Part shown: in pieces, positions 48,133 through 57,584 of the stretch
How positions within the stretch are numbered: the first letter of the stretch is position 1
Layout: every line of letters starts with the position of its first letter
NCBI RefSeq assembly: GCF_014522205.1
Contig: NZ_CP046884.1
Coordinates: forward strand, 930,001 to 994,000
Origin: Corynebacterium poyangense
GTDB lineage: Bacteria; Actinomycetota; Actinomycetes; Mycobacteriales; Mycobacteriaceae
Reading direction: 5' to 3'
DNA length: 64,000 bases
Position numbers and translations under genes: made by a program
The notes under the pieces: generated by a model
Told to the model about the DNA's origin: nothing
Database searches by the model: none
What the model saw: the letters and a program-made list of their open reading frames with translations, nothing else

Positions 48133-49296
48133 ATGAGTAGAATTCCTTTTGCTAAGCCTGATATCACCGAAAAGGAAGTGCAAGCAGCTGCAGATGCAAT
48201 TCGATCAGGTTGGGTTACGACAGGAGAAAATGCGGAGAAATTTGAAACAGAATTTGCACAATATCTTGGCAGTTCGGAATTACAATGTGTTGCAGTAAAC
48301 TCCGCGACCGCTGCGTTGCATCTAGCGGTAGAGGCCTTAGGAATTGGCCCTGGGGATGAGGTGTTAGTACCAACATGGACTTTCACATCAACAGCTGAAG
48401 TAGTCCGCTATGTAGGGGCAGATCCAGTCTTAGTGGATAGCAATCCAAATACGTATTTAATGTCTCTTGAGGATGCGGAAACCAAGGTCAGTCCGATGAC
48501 AAAAGCGATAATACCGGTCCATTTTGCAGGCCTACCGGTCAATCGTGACGCGCTTAATAAATTCGCTCATTCGCATCAACTAAAAGTCATTGAGGATGCC
48601 GCACATAGCCTACCAACGATGAGTGGTGGAAGAATGATTGGCGATATCCAGCCAGAAGATGCCACGGAAGCAGTGTGCTTCTCTTTCTATGCCACAAAAA
48701 CTATGACTACCGGAGAAGGTGGCATGCTAGTCACGCGAAATAAGGCGCTGGCGCGACGGGCAAAGACCATGCGTTTGCATGGAATTTCCAGAGATGTTTT
48801 TGACCGATATTCATCGCTGGACGCTTCGTGGTTTTATGAGGTTATAGCTCCAGGATTTAAATATAATCTCGGCGATATCGCGGCTGCTATTGGCCGAGTT
48901 CAGCTAGGACGTCTTGATGAAATGACTGCTAGAAGAACGGAAATTGCTCGACGGCTGACAGTAGAATTAGATGGACTTCCAATAAAATTACCAGTACAAG
49001 AAAGCGAAGCAAGGGGACATAGCTGGCATCTTTATGCCATACAAATATTGTCAGATTCTAGAGTGGATCGTGACACTTTCATCCAGGTGATGCGGGAAAA
49101 TGAAATAGGTTGCTCGGTCCACTTTATTCCTTTGCACAAGCATCCTTATTATAAACAACAATATAGTTATAAACCCGAGGAATTTCCTGTTGCGGAAGAA
49201 TGTTTCCGTAAAACTGTTTCGTTGCCGATCTACAGCTCACTATCTGATGATGAGGTAACTCGTATCATTGAAACGATAAAAAAAATTGTTGTTTGA
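48133..49296 (+). CDS. DegT/DnrJ/EryC1-family sugar aminotransferase
   Basis: A 387-residue PLP enzyme. The cofactor lysine is in Y-A-T-K-T-M-T-T-G-E-G-G near residue 196, and the start I-P-F-A-K-P-D-I-T-E-K-E-V resembles PglE/WbpE-type enzymes that aminate UDP-4-keto sugars. With the dehydratase upstream, a UDP-4-amino-4,6-dideoxy-GlcNAc-type sugar is the expected product. No sugar acetyltransferase (PglD-like) is seen in the cluster. Confidence 0.9.
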   Translation: MSRIPFAKPDITEKEVQAAADAIRSGWVTTGENAEKFETEFAQYLGSSELQCVAVNSATAALHLAVEALGIGPGDEVLVPTWTFTSTAEVVRYVGADPVLVDSNPNTYLMSLEDAETKVSPMTKAIIPVHFAGLPVNRDALNKFAHSHQLKVIEDAAHSLPTMSGGRMIGDIQPEDATEAVCFSFYATKTMTTGEGGMLVTRNKALARRAKTMRLHGISRDVFDRYSSLDASWFYEVIAPGFKYNLGDIAAAIGRVQLGRLDEMTARRTEIARRLTVELDGLPIKLPVQESEARGHSWHLYAIQILSDSRVDRDTFIQVMRENEIGCSVHFIPLHKHPYYKQQYSYKPEEFPVAEECFRKTVSLPIYSSLSDDEVTRIIETIKKIVV

Positions 49297-49329
49297 AAAT
49301 CGCGATACAAGAAAATTCTGAAATTTGCT

Positions 49330-50286
49330 ATGAACAGAAAATATGTTACCGCCTTATTGGCGATAATGCTATTAATTACATTAATAATATCGGTGATATT
49401 CAGTTATAGCTATATGAAGATCAACCGGCAAATTACACGGATTGATGTAGGAACAGTCGAAGATACCGGGCGTCCAGAAATTAATCAAAATTCAATGAAC
49501 TTTTTGATTCTTGGAACAGATGCGCGCAATAGCGATCCGAATATATCCGAATGGGAGGAGAGAGGCCAACGCAGTGATACAATAATGATAATTCAAGTAG
49601 AAAAGATATCGCACAAAATAAATGTATTAGAATTGCAACGCGATACTTGGGTAGATATTCCAGGATACGGAAAGGGAAAACTTAATTGGGCATATAGTTA
49701 TGGAGGAATGCCCTTAGCGATAAGAACCGTAGAGAATTTCAGCGGTATAAGAATTGATCATTGTGCAGTAGCTAACTTCAACGGATTTGTAAAACTTACT
49801 GATGCTGTAGGCGGCGTGGATATGAGCACGACCACTGAAGGTACAAAGCATTACGATGGAAAATCTGCATTGAATTTCGTGCGAGAACGATATCAATTGC
49901 CTAATGGGAACTTTGATCGGACACGGCGTCAAATGCTATGGATTCAAGCAATATATCAAACAATTCAAGAACAAGGAATTCTTAAAAACGCAGCCAAAAT
50001 AAACAGTTTCATCGATATTTTATCAGAATCTATCGTCGTAGATAGAAATTTTGAATTTTCAGATGTCCGCCAATTAATGAAAAGCTTTTATAACATGGCT
50101 GATGATGATTTACTTTTTATATCAATGCCAAATAAGGGTGTGGGCACCGAAGGTGATCAATCTATTGTCATTGCTGACCCAGAAGCTATGAATCAGTTAG
50201 CTGATGCATGGCGTACCGATCAAGTGTCTCAATTTGTTCGCGATAATCCGAAGATATTAACTTTAGATAAAGGACAGGTTTTTTAA
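49330..50286 (+). CDS. LytR-CpsA-Psr (LCP) family cell-wall ligase
   Basis: A 318-residue protein with one N-terminal membrane helix (residues 8-28) and an outside LCP domain: F-L-I-L-G-T-D-A-R near 57, Q-R-D-T-W-V-D near 105 and R-E-R-Y-Q-L-P-N-G-N-F-D-R-T-R-R near 184 with the Arg residues that grip pyrophosphate. LCP enzymes move lipid-linked polymers to the cell wall. Its stop overlaps the next start (TAATG). It lies inside the island and is AT-rich, so it is probably dedicated to this polymer. Confidence 0.92.
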   Translation: MNRKYVTALLAIMLLITLIISVIFSYSYMKINRQITRIDVGTVEDTGRPEINQNSMNFLILGTDARNSDPNISEWEERGQRSDTIMIIQVEKISHKINVLELQRDTWVDIPGYGKGKLNWAYSYGGMPLAIRTVENFSGIRIDHCAVANFNGFVKLTDAVGGVDMSTTTEGTKHYDGKSALNFVRERYQLPNGNFDRTRRQMLWIQAIYQTIQEQGILKNAAKINSFIDILSESIVVDRNFEFSDVRQLMKSFYNMADDDLLFISMPNKGVGTEGDQSIVIADPEAMNQLADAWRTDQVSQFVRDNPKILTLDKGQVF

Positions 50287-50897
50287 TGCGTGGTGTGAAG
50301 AATAAAGATTGCAGTTACATTTTAATAAAAAATACTTTAGATTTATTATGCGCAATTTTATTGTTTCCCACATTGGTATTGACACTCATTATAGTTGGCC
50401 CTGCAATTTATTTAACTAGCGGTGGTCCCATAATTTATCGCTCTCTAAGAAGAGGGATGAATGGGCAGACGTTTGTTATATATAAATTCAGGACGATGAT
50501 TAATAATGCTCCTGATATAAGGAAGCCGGATTACTCTACCGTCAATGGTGTGGAGGATCCACGAGTAACTAAAATAGGCGGCATATTAAGAAAAACCTCC
50601 ATTGATGAGCTGCCTCAGCTTATTAATGTTCTCAAGGGGAATATGTCAATAATTGGTCCTAGGCCTGATATGTCGACAAGAAGTTATAAAGATTTGGGTG
50701 ATCTAGAAAAGAAGCGGTTAGTAGTGAAACCTGGAATTACCGGTTTTACTCAAGCATATTACCGTAATTCCATTCCTGCGAGTGAAAAATATATCAAGGA
50801 CTGTTATTATGTGGATAATATGAGTGTTTATCTTGACTTTAAAATATTGGTCCGAACTTTACTAGCAGTCGTATCAGCTAAGAATATCGTGAGTTAA
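50286..50897 (+). CDS. PglC-like monotopic phosphoglycosyl transferase
   Basis: A 203-residue bacterial sugar transferase, about the size of minimal PglC. One N-terminal re-entrant hydrophobic segment (about 15-38) is followed by Y-K-F-R-T-M, the catalytic dyad D-E in S-I-D-E-L-P-Q, and I-G-P-R-P. These enzymes move phospho-sugar from UDP-sugar to undecaprenyl phosphate and start the repeat unit. The likely sugar is the 4-amino sugar made by the two enzymes above. Confidence 0.92.
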   Translation: MRGVKNKDCSYILIKNTLDLLCAILLFPTLVLTLIIVGPAIYLTSGGPIIYRSLRRGMNGQTFVIYKFRTMINNAPDIRKPDYSTVNGVEDPRVTKIGGILRKTSIDELPQLINVLKGNMSIIGPRPDMSTRSYKDLGDLEKKRLVVKPGITGFTQAYYRNSIPASEKYIKDCYYVDNMSVYLDFKILVRTLLAVVSAKNIVS

Positions 50898-50908
50898 TAG
50901 GCCGGTAT

Positions 50909-52150
50909 GTGGATATGCGAGAGAGTATTATTATATTAGGCGCATCTGTTCTTCAAATTCCATTAATTAAAAAAGCCGCAGATTTGGGTTACCGGACAGT
51001 CGTCTTAGATCGTAATTCCAACGCTGACGGTAGGTTTCTCTGTGATGAGTTCTTTGAGATATCGACTGTCGATAGGGTTGGGGTAGAGAAAGTAGCAGAA
51101 CGAATTGATCCTGTTGCAATTATTACTGCAGCAACTGATTTACCGATTAACGTTATATCTTCTGTCTCTAAGAAACTTGGCCTGAAGTCAATTGGGCCCG
51201 ATTGTGCGCGTCGGTGCACGAATAAAGCGGAGATGATGGGGGCGCTGAAAAGTGTAGATTTAGCGATACCACGATATACAGTCGTTAGTAGTTACGATGA
51301 TTTTAGATCTGCGGCTTTTGAACTAGCTAGTATAGACTCATCATCCGACCTTGCTTCGATGAATGAATGCAAAGCAGCTTTTGATCCAGATATTTTGATT
51401 AAACCTGTGGATTGTTCTGGTTCTCGTGGGGTTGTGAAGATCGCTTCATTGAAAGATCAAGATCTGCGATTTGCATGGAAATACTCGACTGCAGCGTCGA
51501 CCTATGGGAAATTTATTGTATCTGAATTCATGCATGGTCCAGAAGTGTCGGTTGAGATGTTCATGGAAGGCGGTCGGGTACGGTTTGCTGAGATCACAGA
51601 CAAAGCTACGACTGGTTCTCCAGAATTCGTAGAAATTGGTCATAGTCAGCCTTGCATGCTTGCAGCAGATATTCAAGAAAATATTTTAACTTTAGCCGAG
51701 GACGCGGTTGATGTTCTTGGAATAGATGAAGGACCAGCGCATGTAGAGATTATTGTTGATAGAGAAGAAACTCCAAGAATTGTAGAAGTAGGTGCTCGGC
51801 TAGGTGGCGACTTTATAACGTCCCATCTTGTACCACTGTCTACTGGAGTCGATTTGTTGGCCGCCACAATTAACCACGCCTGTGGCAAGCGCGCAGATTT
51901 TCGCAGAACAAAGCAACAGGGAACAGCTATTCGGTACATTTTACCGTACTTTAATTCCGACAGATTTGCTAAGTGCGGAAACCACGTAGTTAAAGGCGTT
52001 GTCCATGCGCATTTGCCTGAGACCATTTCGGCTTTATCGGAAGGAAAATTGGATTCAGCTTCACGAATTGGTGAAGTGATATGTACTGGTAAAGATGTTA
52101 ATGAGGCCCGTCAACGGTGTCTTCAATGGAGTGGGGAGAAAATATGGTGA
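50909..52150 (+). CDS. ATP-grasp ligase 1 of the polysaccharide island
   Basis: A 413-residue ATP-grasp enzyme like carboxylate-amine ligases: N-terminal Rossmann-like I-I-I-L-G-A-S-V-L-Q, ATP-binding D-I-L-I-K-P-V-D-C-S-G-S-R-G-V, F-I-V-S-E-F, and metal-binding E-I in R-I-V-E-V-G-A-R-L-G-G-D. It joins a carboxylate to an amine by way of an acyl-phosphate. The start is GTG 50909 or ATG 50915. It overlaps the next ATP-grasp gene by seven bases. Substrate unknown; candidates are amino acids joined to the amino sugar. Confidence 0.85.
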   Translation: MDMRESIIILGASVLQIPLIKKAADLGYRTVVLDRNSNADGRFLCDEFFEISTVDRVGVEKVAERIDPVAIITAATDLPINVISSVSKKLGLKSIGPDCARRCTNKAEMMGALKSVDLAIPRYTVVSSYDDFRSAAFELASIDSSSDLASMNECKAAFDPDILIKPVDCSGSRGVVKIASLKDQDLRFAWKYSTAASTYGKFIVSEFMHGPEVSVEMFMEGGRVRFAEITDKATTGSPEFVEIGHSQPCMLAADIQENILTLAEDAVDVLGIDEGPAHVEIIVDREETPRIVEVGARLGGDFITSHLVPLSTGVDLLAATINHACGKRADFRRTKQQGTAIRYILPYFNSDRFAKCGNHVVKGVVHAHLPETISALSEGKLDSASRIGEVICTGKDVNEARQRCLQWSGEKIW

Positions 52151-53370
52151 ACATCGAAGGCATTACCTTAAGAAATCACTCGATCGGTTCAGGATCTGGT
52201 CGTTATAAATTAGCCTTGTTGGGTGCAGGTCGCGCCAATCTAGGCCTAGCAAAATGCGCTAAACGAATGGGTATTCAGTTGAGTGTCTTGACTGAATACC
52301 GGGATGAAAAATACCCGTGCTTACTATATGCGGATAAGATCATAGAGTGTGATATAACTGACATTAATTGGGTCTTATCTTCCTTGCGGAAATATGATAT
52401 AGACGGCGTGGTAAGTACCTGCTCTGATACTCCACTGCTGGCACAAGCGTATCTCGTAACCGAAAAAAATCTTATCGGGCCGTCTGTTTTTACTGCTGAA
52501 GCTTGCGTTTCTAAAAAACTATTAAAAGAAAAATTAAATGATCAGAAGGTAAATACGCCAAAAGCATTCATTATTGATGAAAATTCAACAGATCAGGACA
52601 TAGTGAACAATTTGCAATTGCCGGTAATCGCTAAACCGATTGTTGGACAAGGGTCCGCCGGGGTTGAAATCTTAGACACGGTAGAAGAAATTAGCAATTG
52701 GAGGAATACGCACCCGTCTGAAAAATGGGTAGTGGAAGAATATTTAGACATATCCTATGAATTTGGGGCACAAGCATTTTTGGCTGACGGAGAGATAATA
52801 TTTATTGAATTCCATAATGATGAGGTTCTCTCCAAGAATAATCCCATCCCTGTACTGCACAGTTTTCCATTTAAACATACAAGTATTATGGAAGATGCTA
52901 GAATCCAAGCAGTAAATGCGATTAATGCCCTAAAAATCACGACAGGAGCAGTAAATATCGATTTTGCCTATAGTAAAGGTGAGATTTATGTAATTGAGAT
53001 CACAAATCGCGCCGGGGCTAACGGACTGGTCGAAAGTATCTCGAGTCGTTTTGGGATTGATTATAATGAACTAATTATCCGAGAAGCATTGGGGTTGGGT
53101 GTCGAGGAGTTATGGCGAAATAGGTGTGATCCTCAACCGGCAATAGCAGTCAGAATGTTGTATTCAAATGACAGGAAAAAAATAACTCGTGTCAGAGTAA
53201 CTGGTGAAACGCCAAATTCTAATCTCACTTCCTTTCTTACAACCATGACGACAGTGTCAGCACCAACATCATCAAATGATTACGTTGGGCAACTTTTAGT
53301 GCATGGAGACACGCTAGAGGAAGTAGAAGCGGAATTGCAAGTGTTACTAGAAAAGGTTGAATACGAGTAG
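52144..53370 (+). CDS. ATP-grasp ligase 2 of the polysaccharide island
   Basis: A 408-residue ATP-grasp enzyme, related to the first but diverged: L-A-L-L-G-A-G-R-A-N-L near residue 22, P-V-I-A-K-P-I-V-G-Q-G-S-A-G-V and E-I-T-N-R-A-G-A-N-G. The start ATG 52144 has GGGGAG seven bases upstream and overlaps the first ligase end. The in-frame ATG at 52117 is less likely. Two such ligases in tandem suggest two successive acylations, or acylation with two different groups. Confidence 0.85.
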   Translation: MVNIEGITLRNHSIGSGSGRYKLALLGAGRANLGLAKCAKRMGIQLSVLTEYRDEKYPCLLYADKIIECDITDINWVLSSLRKYDIDGVVSTCSDTPLLAQAYLVTEKNLIGPSVFTAEACVSKKLLKEKLNDQKVNTPKAFIIDENSTDQDIVNNLQLPVIAKPIVGQGSAGVEILDTVEEISNWRNTHPSEKWVVEEYLDISYEFGAQAFLADGEIIFIEFHNDEVLSKNNPIPVLHSFPFKHTSIMEDARIQAVNAINALKITTGAVNIDFAYSKGEIYVIEITNRAGANGLVESISSRFGIDYNELIIREALGLGVEELWRNRCDPQPAIAVRMLYSNDRKKITRVRVTGETPNSNLTSFLTTMTTVSAPTSSNDYVGQLLVHGDTLEEVEAELQVLLEKVEYE

Positions 53371-53381
53371 CGGATCTACCA

Positions 53382-54656
53382 ATGAGAAAAATGATCATAT
53401 TGGCAAACGCCTTTCCTTATGGAACATGGGAACCTTATCTGGCTACTGAACTGCGCTATTTGGTTCGTAAATATGATATCTATATCTATTCACTGATGCT
53501 CCGAAAAGAGCAACTCCGAACGTGCAGAACTATAGATCCTGGAATAAAGGTCGGCAAAATATTTCAGCGACATCCTGCCGTATATTTTTTGTGGATAATC
53601 AGGGTCCTTTTAGATGTACACTTTTATGAAGAAGTGATATATCTTTCACATGCCGGTAATCTCAATATGACCACGGTAAAGAACCTGTGTAAATTTCTGT
53701 CACGGGCACATTATGAAAAGCATCAGATTCTCAAAGATGTAAAAAAATCATGGCATCCAACTATTGATGAAGAATTAGTAATATATGCATATCGATCAGA
53801 ATATCAACCATACGTCGCTAGAATGGTGGCAAACAAGTTTCCGAATAATAATATAAAAGTAATTTCCAGGGCGCATAGCAAAGATCTATATGAATATCGA
53901 AATCCAAAAAATTATTTGCCATGTCGTAAATTAACCTTTCAATCCGTAGATAGAGTATATTGCGTGTCAGACCACGGCTACCAATATTTGACCAATCGAT
54001 TTTCGAAACACAAGAATAAATTTGTCGTAAGCCGTTTAGGGGTGAATAGGTCAGGTTATAATAATAGCCGATCCAGATCTAAAAACAGTCAACTCAAGAT
54101 AGCCACATGTTCAGCACTGATTCCGGAAAAAAGAATTGAATTATTAGTTCAAGCATTAAAGCTTATTAAAAATATTGATATTGATTGCACTATTTTTGGT
54201 AGCGGTCCAGAAGCCCGAAATATCATAGCTGAAGTATCCCTATTGGGAAAAAATATTAATGTCCATGTTATGGGGAATACTGCTTGGGAAAAGATAATGA
54301 AATGGTATTCATCGGAAAGTTGTGACTTATTGGTCAATGTATCTACAATAGAAGGTGTTCCGGTTTCAATTATGGAGGCATTGAGTTTTGGGGTACCGGT
54401 TATGGCGACTGCTGTGGGCGGGAATGTAGAGATTGTAAATGATGATAACGGAATTTTGCTTCCAGCTAATCCAGGTCCTTCCCTAATAGCCGATGCATTA
54501 GAGAAATTTGCGTCATTAAATCATAAGGGAAAGGATTCTTACAGACGCAACGCTCTTAATTCCTGGGAAAAAAATTGGAATGCCGAGGTCAATTACTCAA
54601 AGTTTATATTAAATATTGAGGAATTGTTCGTGCAATCTCCGGGCATTTCAGTTTAA
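53382..54656 (+). CDS. GT4-family glycosyltransferase
   Basis: A 424-residue GT-B glycosyltransferase. The C-terminal domain carries the family 1/GT4 pattern: A-T-C-S-A-L-I-P-E-K-R near 247, N-V-S-T-I-E-G-V-P-V-S-I-M-E-A near 326, and G-G-N-V-E-I. It is the only recognised sugar transferase besides the PglC-like enzyme, so the lipid-linked unit may be a disaccharide unless other transferases lie elsewhere. Confidence 0.88.
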   Translation: MRKMIILANAFPYGTWEPYLATELRYLVRKYDIYIYSLMLRKEQLRTCRTIDPGIKVGKIFQRHPAVYFLWIIRVLLDVHFYEEVIYLSHAGNLNMTTVKNLCKFLSRAHYEKHQILKDVKKSWHPTIDEELVIYAYRSEYQPYVARMVANKFPNNNIKVISRAHSKDLYEYRNPKNYLPCRKLTFQSVDRVYCVSDHGYQYLTNRFSKHKNKFVVSRLGVNRSGYNNSRSRSKNSQLKIATCSALIPEKRIELLVQALKLIKNIDIDCTIFGSGPEARNIIAEVSLLGKNINVHVMGNTAWEKIMKWYSSESCDLLVNVSTIEGVPVSIMEALSFGVPVMATAVGGNVEIVNDDNGILLPANPGPSLIADALEKFASLNHKGKDSYRRNALNSWEKNWNAEVNYSKFILNIEELFVQSPGISV

Positions 54657-54671
54657 CTGAGTGGGTAAAAT

Positions 54672-57584
54672 ATGGTTTGCTATCTAAAACTATCTAATAA
54701 AGTTGATTTGCCATTGCGTATACGGCTAATTGCTTTTATAGTGGCATTCTCCGTCCTATTTTTATTTTTAGCGTTCAACAGTGATGCGTTAATATTTGGT
54801 TTTGTGCTGGCCATATGGATTTCCTGGCTTGGGTATCTTATTAGTCTTGGTAAATCGGGTATGGTCTCTGTAATTTTCTACCTGTTTTTTGGCGCAGTAT
54901 TATTGGGTAGGGAAACTATAGATCTTACCTTTAACTTACGTATAAATGATTTTCCTCAGCATGTAAATAAATGGGTTTATGTTGAGCTTGCAAGTTGCTT
55001 AATTGCGATGATTTTTTCCTACTCAATTTTGCAATACGCTGGTAAGGAAAAGCGAAAAGGTGGAAATTGTTATCATATAGTCCATGATTTCTTACGCTTC
55101 CGCAATAGAGATTTTGCAAGGTTTGAATTAAATTTAGGAAGGCTGAAGTATTTGTATCAGCTTGATATTAGATCATCCTTAGTTTATCTCTTTATTTTTT
55201 TGTTGATGGTATCCTACCTTAAAAAGAGTTATGAAATTAGCTATGTTTTACAAAATGGATACCTATCATTATATACGGAGTTTGCAAAGTCCTCCGCGGA
55301 TCAACCTTGGCTGATTCTATTGACAAAATGTGAACAGATGTTGCAGCTAAGCTTCAGCAGTATTCTAGCGTTTAGCAAAGTCAATAAGAAATCTCTCTTA
55401 TTAATTGGTGGTTATGTAATTTACTTAGCGTTAACCTTGTTAACGGGACAAAGGTTTAATGCGACTGTTGGGCTACTAATTCTAGTAATATTTTTTATAT
55501 TGAAGTGTAACCATGTAATCATCAAATTTTTCCAACAGCGGACTTTTACTGCATGCTCACTGCTTGTGCTGGGGATTATTTCAGCTATACTGATCTTGGA
55601 GTTTGTTGAACACTCTAGGGGAACAGGACGTGATACCTTCACCTCACCTGTCCTAAATTTATTGTATCAGCAGGGTGTTTCTATTATGGTACTGAAGCGT
55701 GAGCTTTTGTATCATGACCATTTAAACCAGGATATCTATTATTCACTTTCATTTTTATACTATGGAATTTTTGCCCGGTTTCGTGGAATTCCAGTCCTGC
55801 ATGGTAATACTGTAGAAAACGCTCTTAATGGCGCCAGCCTAAGCAGAGCGTTGACGTATGCCTTGGATAAACCTTTATATTTACGTGGGGGTGGCTACGG
55901 AAGCTCTTTTATAGCCGAAGCACATGCTGATTTTGGGCTAATTGGAGTCATAATCATCGCGTTTCTCTATGGAGCCTTATTATATTGGTTGGATGGTATA
56001 GGATGTTCGGCCCGGCAGGATATCCTACGTTATCTTTTAATTCCTCTAATTATCTGGGCCCCTCGAGGTGAAGCGACAGGATTCGTGACTACCTTATTTC
56101 AACCCGCGAATTTGCTTTTCATCGCGTTATTATTAGCTTTCGCTTTGGTGTCTAAGGTATCGCAATGGTTCACTTCGTTCATAGGTGCCACTATGAAAAA
56201 GCTACTTCTCTCAGTGGCTGTGAATTTTATCAGTTTGGTCACTATGGGATTGCTAACACTGGTACTCCCCGGAATTCTCGGGCATACGGAGTATTCATGG
56301 TGGCAGGTATATGTCATGTGGTCAATATATGGCGGTTATCTAACACTTGGCCTGACTGATGGAGCTTATCTTATGTACGGCGGTTTTTCCCAGGAGAACG
56401 TTCCTTCAAAGCTTATCAGTGTTCAACTGAAATCTCTTATTGGCTTCCACCTCATATTTTCGATTTTTGCTATTGCGATTATGATCTGGTGGAAGCCGTT
56501 AGATACGTGGTATTGGCTGGTTATATGTGTCGTATTTTCAAATTTATTTTATGTACCCAGATTGTTACTTACGGCAATGATGCAAACTACATCCAGTATT
56601 GTCGACTTTTCTAAAATTATTATCCTTGAAAAATTGGTTTACTTATTTGGGGCCGCGGCAATCCTAACTACGGGATATCGCGGGTTTATTGGCATAATAT
56701 TTATGGACCTATTCTCGAAAGCAGTGGGCTTTAGTTATTCTCTTTATCTTTCTAAAGAGTTCCTATCTTGGTCTGATGTTTCTTTTAGTGAATTGAAAAG
56801 CGAGATATTCAAGTCCATGAGCATTGGCCTGTATGTGGTAGTAGCTAATTTCTGTTCATTATTAATCAATGGCATTGTTCGCATGGTGATTCATTATCAC
56901 TGGGGGTTAGCAGCGTTTGGATATATTTCTTTTTCATTTACTATCGCGAATTTAGTTATTACTTTCGGCCAGGCAATATCAATTGTTATTTTCCCTTATC
57001 TTAAACGGTTTGATATTGAGAGTTATAGTCTTATCTATAATAAAATATCCGCTCCTTTGACTTTATTCCTTACCCTTTCGCTGCTTTGCTATTTCCCCTT
57101 GTCTTTATTTATTGGTTTGTATTTGCCGGAATATAAGTTTCCCGTTATAGTTTTAGGAATTCTTTTCCCAATGATGTTGTTTGAGGCTAGATACCGAGTC
57201 TTAGATATGACTTATTTAAAGGCTCTCAGGATGGAGAGATTTCTTATGGTTAATAATATTTTATCGGTTCTTATAGCATTGGCATTATCAACGTCTATCG
57301 CCTATTACTTTAATAATATAGTTTATACCGTCTTGGTGATTACAATAGTTACCGCCTGGCGTTGTCTTAGTTCGGAAATCGCTTTGAGGAGTAGGATAGA
57401 CATTTATCCATACCGGGATTTGTTCATTAGTGTAATTGGATCCTCGCTTATGTGTATTGTGGTTTTGAAATTTCATTTCATTTCGGGTGGACTCCTAATG
57501 CTTTTGTATGTTATTGTAGTTCTTTTAATTCGTCCACGTATTGATGTTTCAAGGCCTTTGTTGATTTTTTCAAAAGGTGCTTAA
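54672..57584 (+). CDS. fused O-antigen-type polymerase (Wzy) and flippase (Wzx)
   Basis: One 970-residue, almost wholly hydrophobic protein. Residues 1 to about 495 look like an O-antigen/capsule polymerase: many membrane helices and T-G-Q-R-F-N-A-T-V-G (near 259) and G-G-G-Y-G-S-S-F-I-A-E-A (near 413) with D-F-G-L-I-G-V. From about 508 (an internal M-K-K-L-L-L-S-V) to the end it resembles a Wzx/MATE-type flippase with 12-14 helices. The link is only about twelve residues. An AGGTG sits five bases before the internal ATG at 56193, so separate translation of the flippase is possible. Roles: moving the lipid-linked repeat across the membrane and joining repeats. Confidence 0.75.
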   Translation: MVCYLKLSNKVDLPLRIRLIAFIVAFSVLFLFLAFNSDALIFGFVLAIWISWLGYLISLGKSGMVSVIFYLFFGAVLLGRETIDLTFNLRINDFPQHVNKWVYVELASCLIAMIFSYSILQYAGKEKRKGGNCYHIVHDFLRFRNRDFARFELNLGRLKYLYQLDIRSSLVYLFIFLLMVSYLKKSYEISYVLQNGYLSLYTEFAKSSADQPWLILLTKCEQMLQLSFSSILAFSKVNKKSLLLIGGYVIYLALTLLTGQRFNATVGLLILVIFFILKCNHVIIKFFQQRTFTACSLLVLGIISAILILEFVEHSRGTGRDTFTSPVLNLLYQQGVSIMVLKRELLYHDHLNQDIYYSLSFLYYGIFARFRGIPVLHGNTVENALNGASLSRALTYALDKPLYLRGGGYGSSFIAEAHADFGLIGVIIIAFLYGALLYWLDGIGCSARQDILRYLLIPLIIWAPRGEATGFVTTLFQPANLLFIALLLAFALVSKVSQWFTSFIGATMKKLLLSVAVNFISLVTMGLLTLVLPGILGHTEYSWWQVYVMWSIYGGYLTLGLTDGAYLMYGGFSQENVPSKLISVQLKSLIGFHLIFSIFAIAIMIWWKPLDTWYWLVICVVFSNLFYVPRLLLTAMMQTTSSIVDFSKIIILEKLVYLFGAAAILTTGYRGFIGIIFMDLFSKAVGFSYSLYLSKEFLSWSDVSFSELKSEIFKSMSIGLYVVVANFCSLLINGIVRMVIHYHWGLAAFGYISFSFTIANLVITFGQAISIVIFPYLKRFDIESYSLIYNKISAPLTLFLTLSLLCYFPLSLFIGLYLPEYKFPVIVLGILFPMMLFEARYRVLDMTYLKALRMERFLMVNNILSVLIALALSTSIAYYFNNIVYTVLVITIVTAWRCLSSEIALRSRIDIYPYRDLFISVIGSSLMCIVVLKFHFISGGLLMLLYVIVVLLIRPRIDVSRPLLIFSKGA

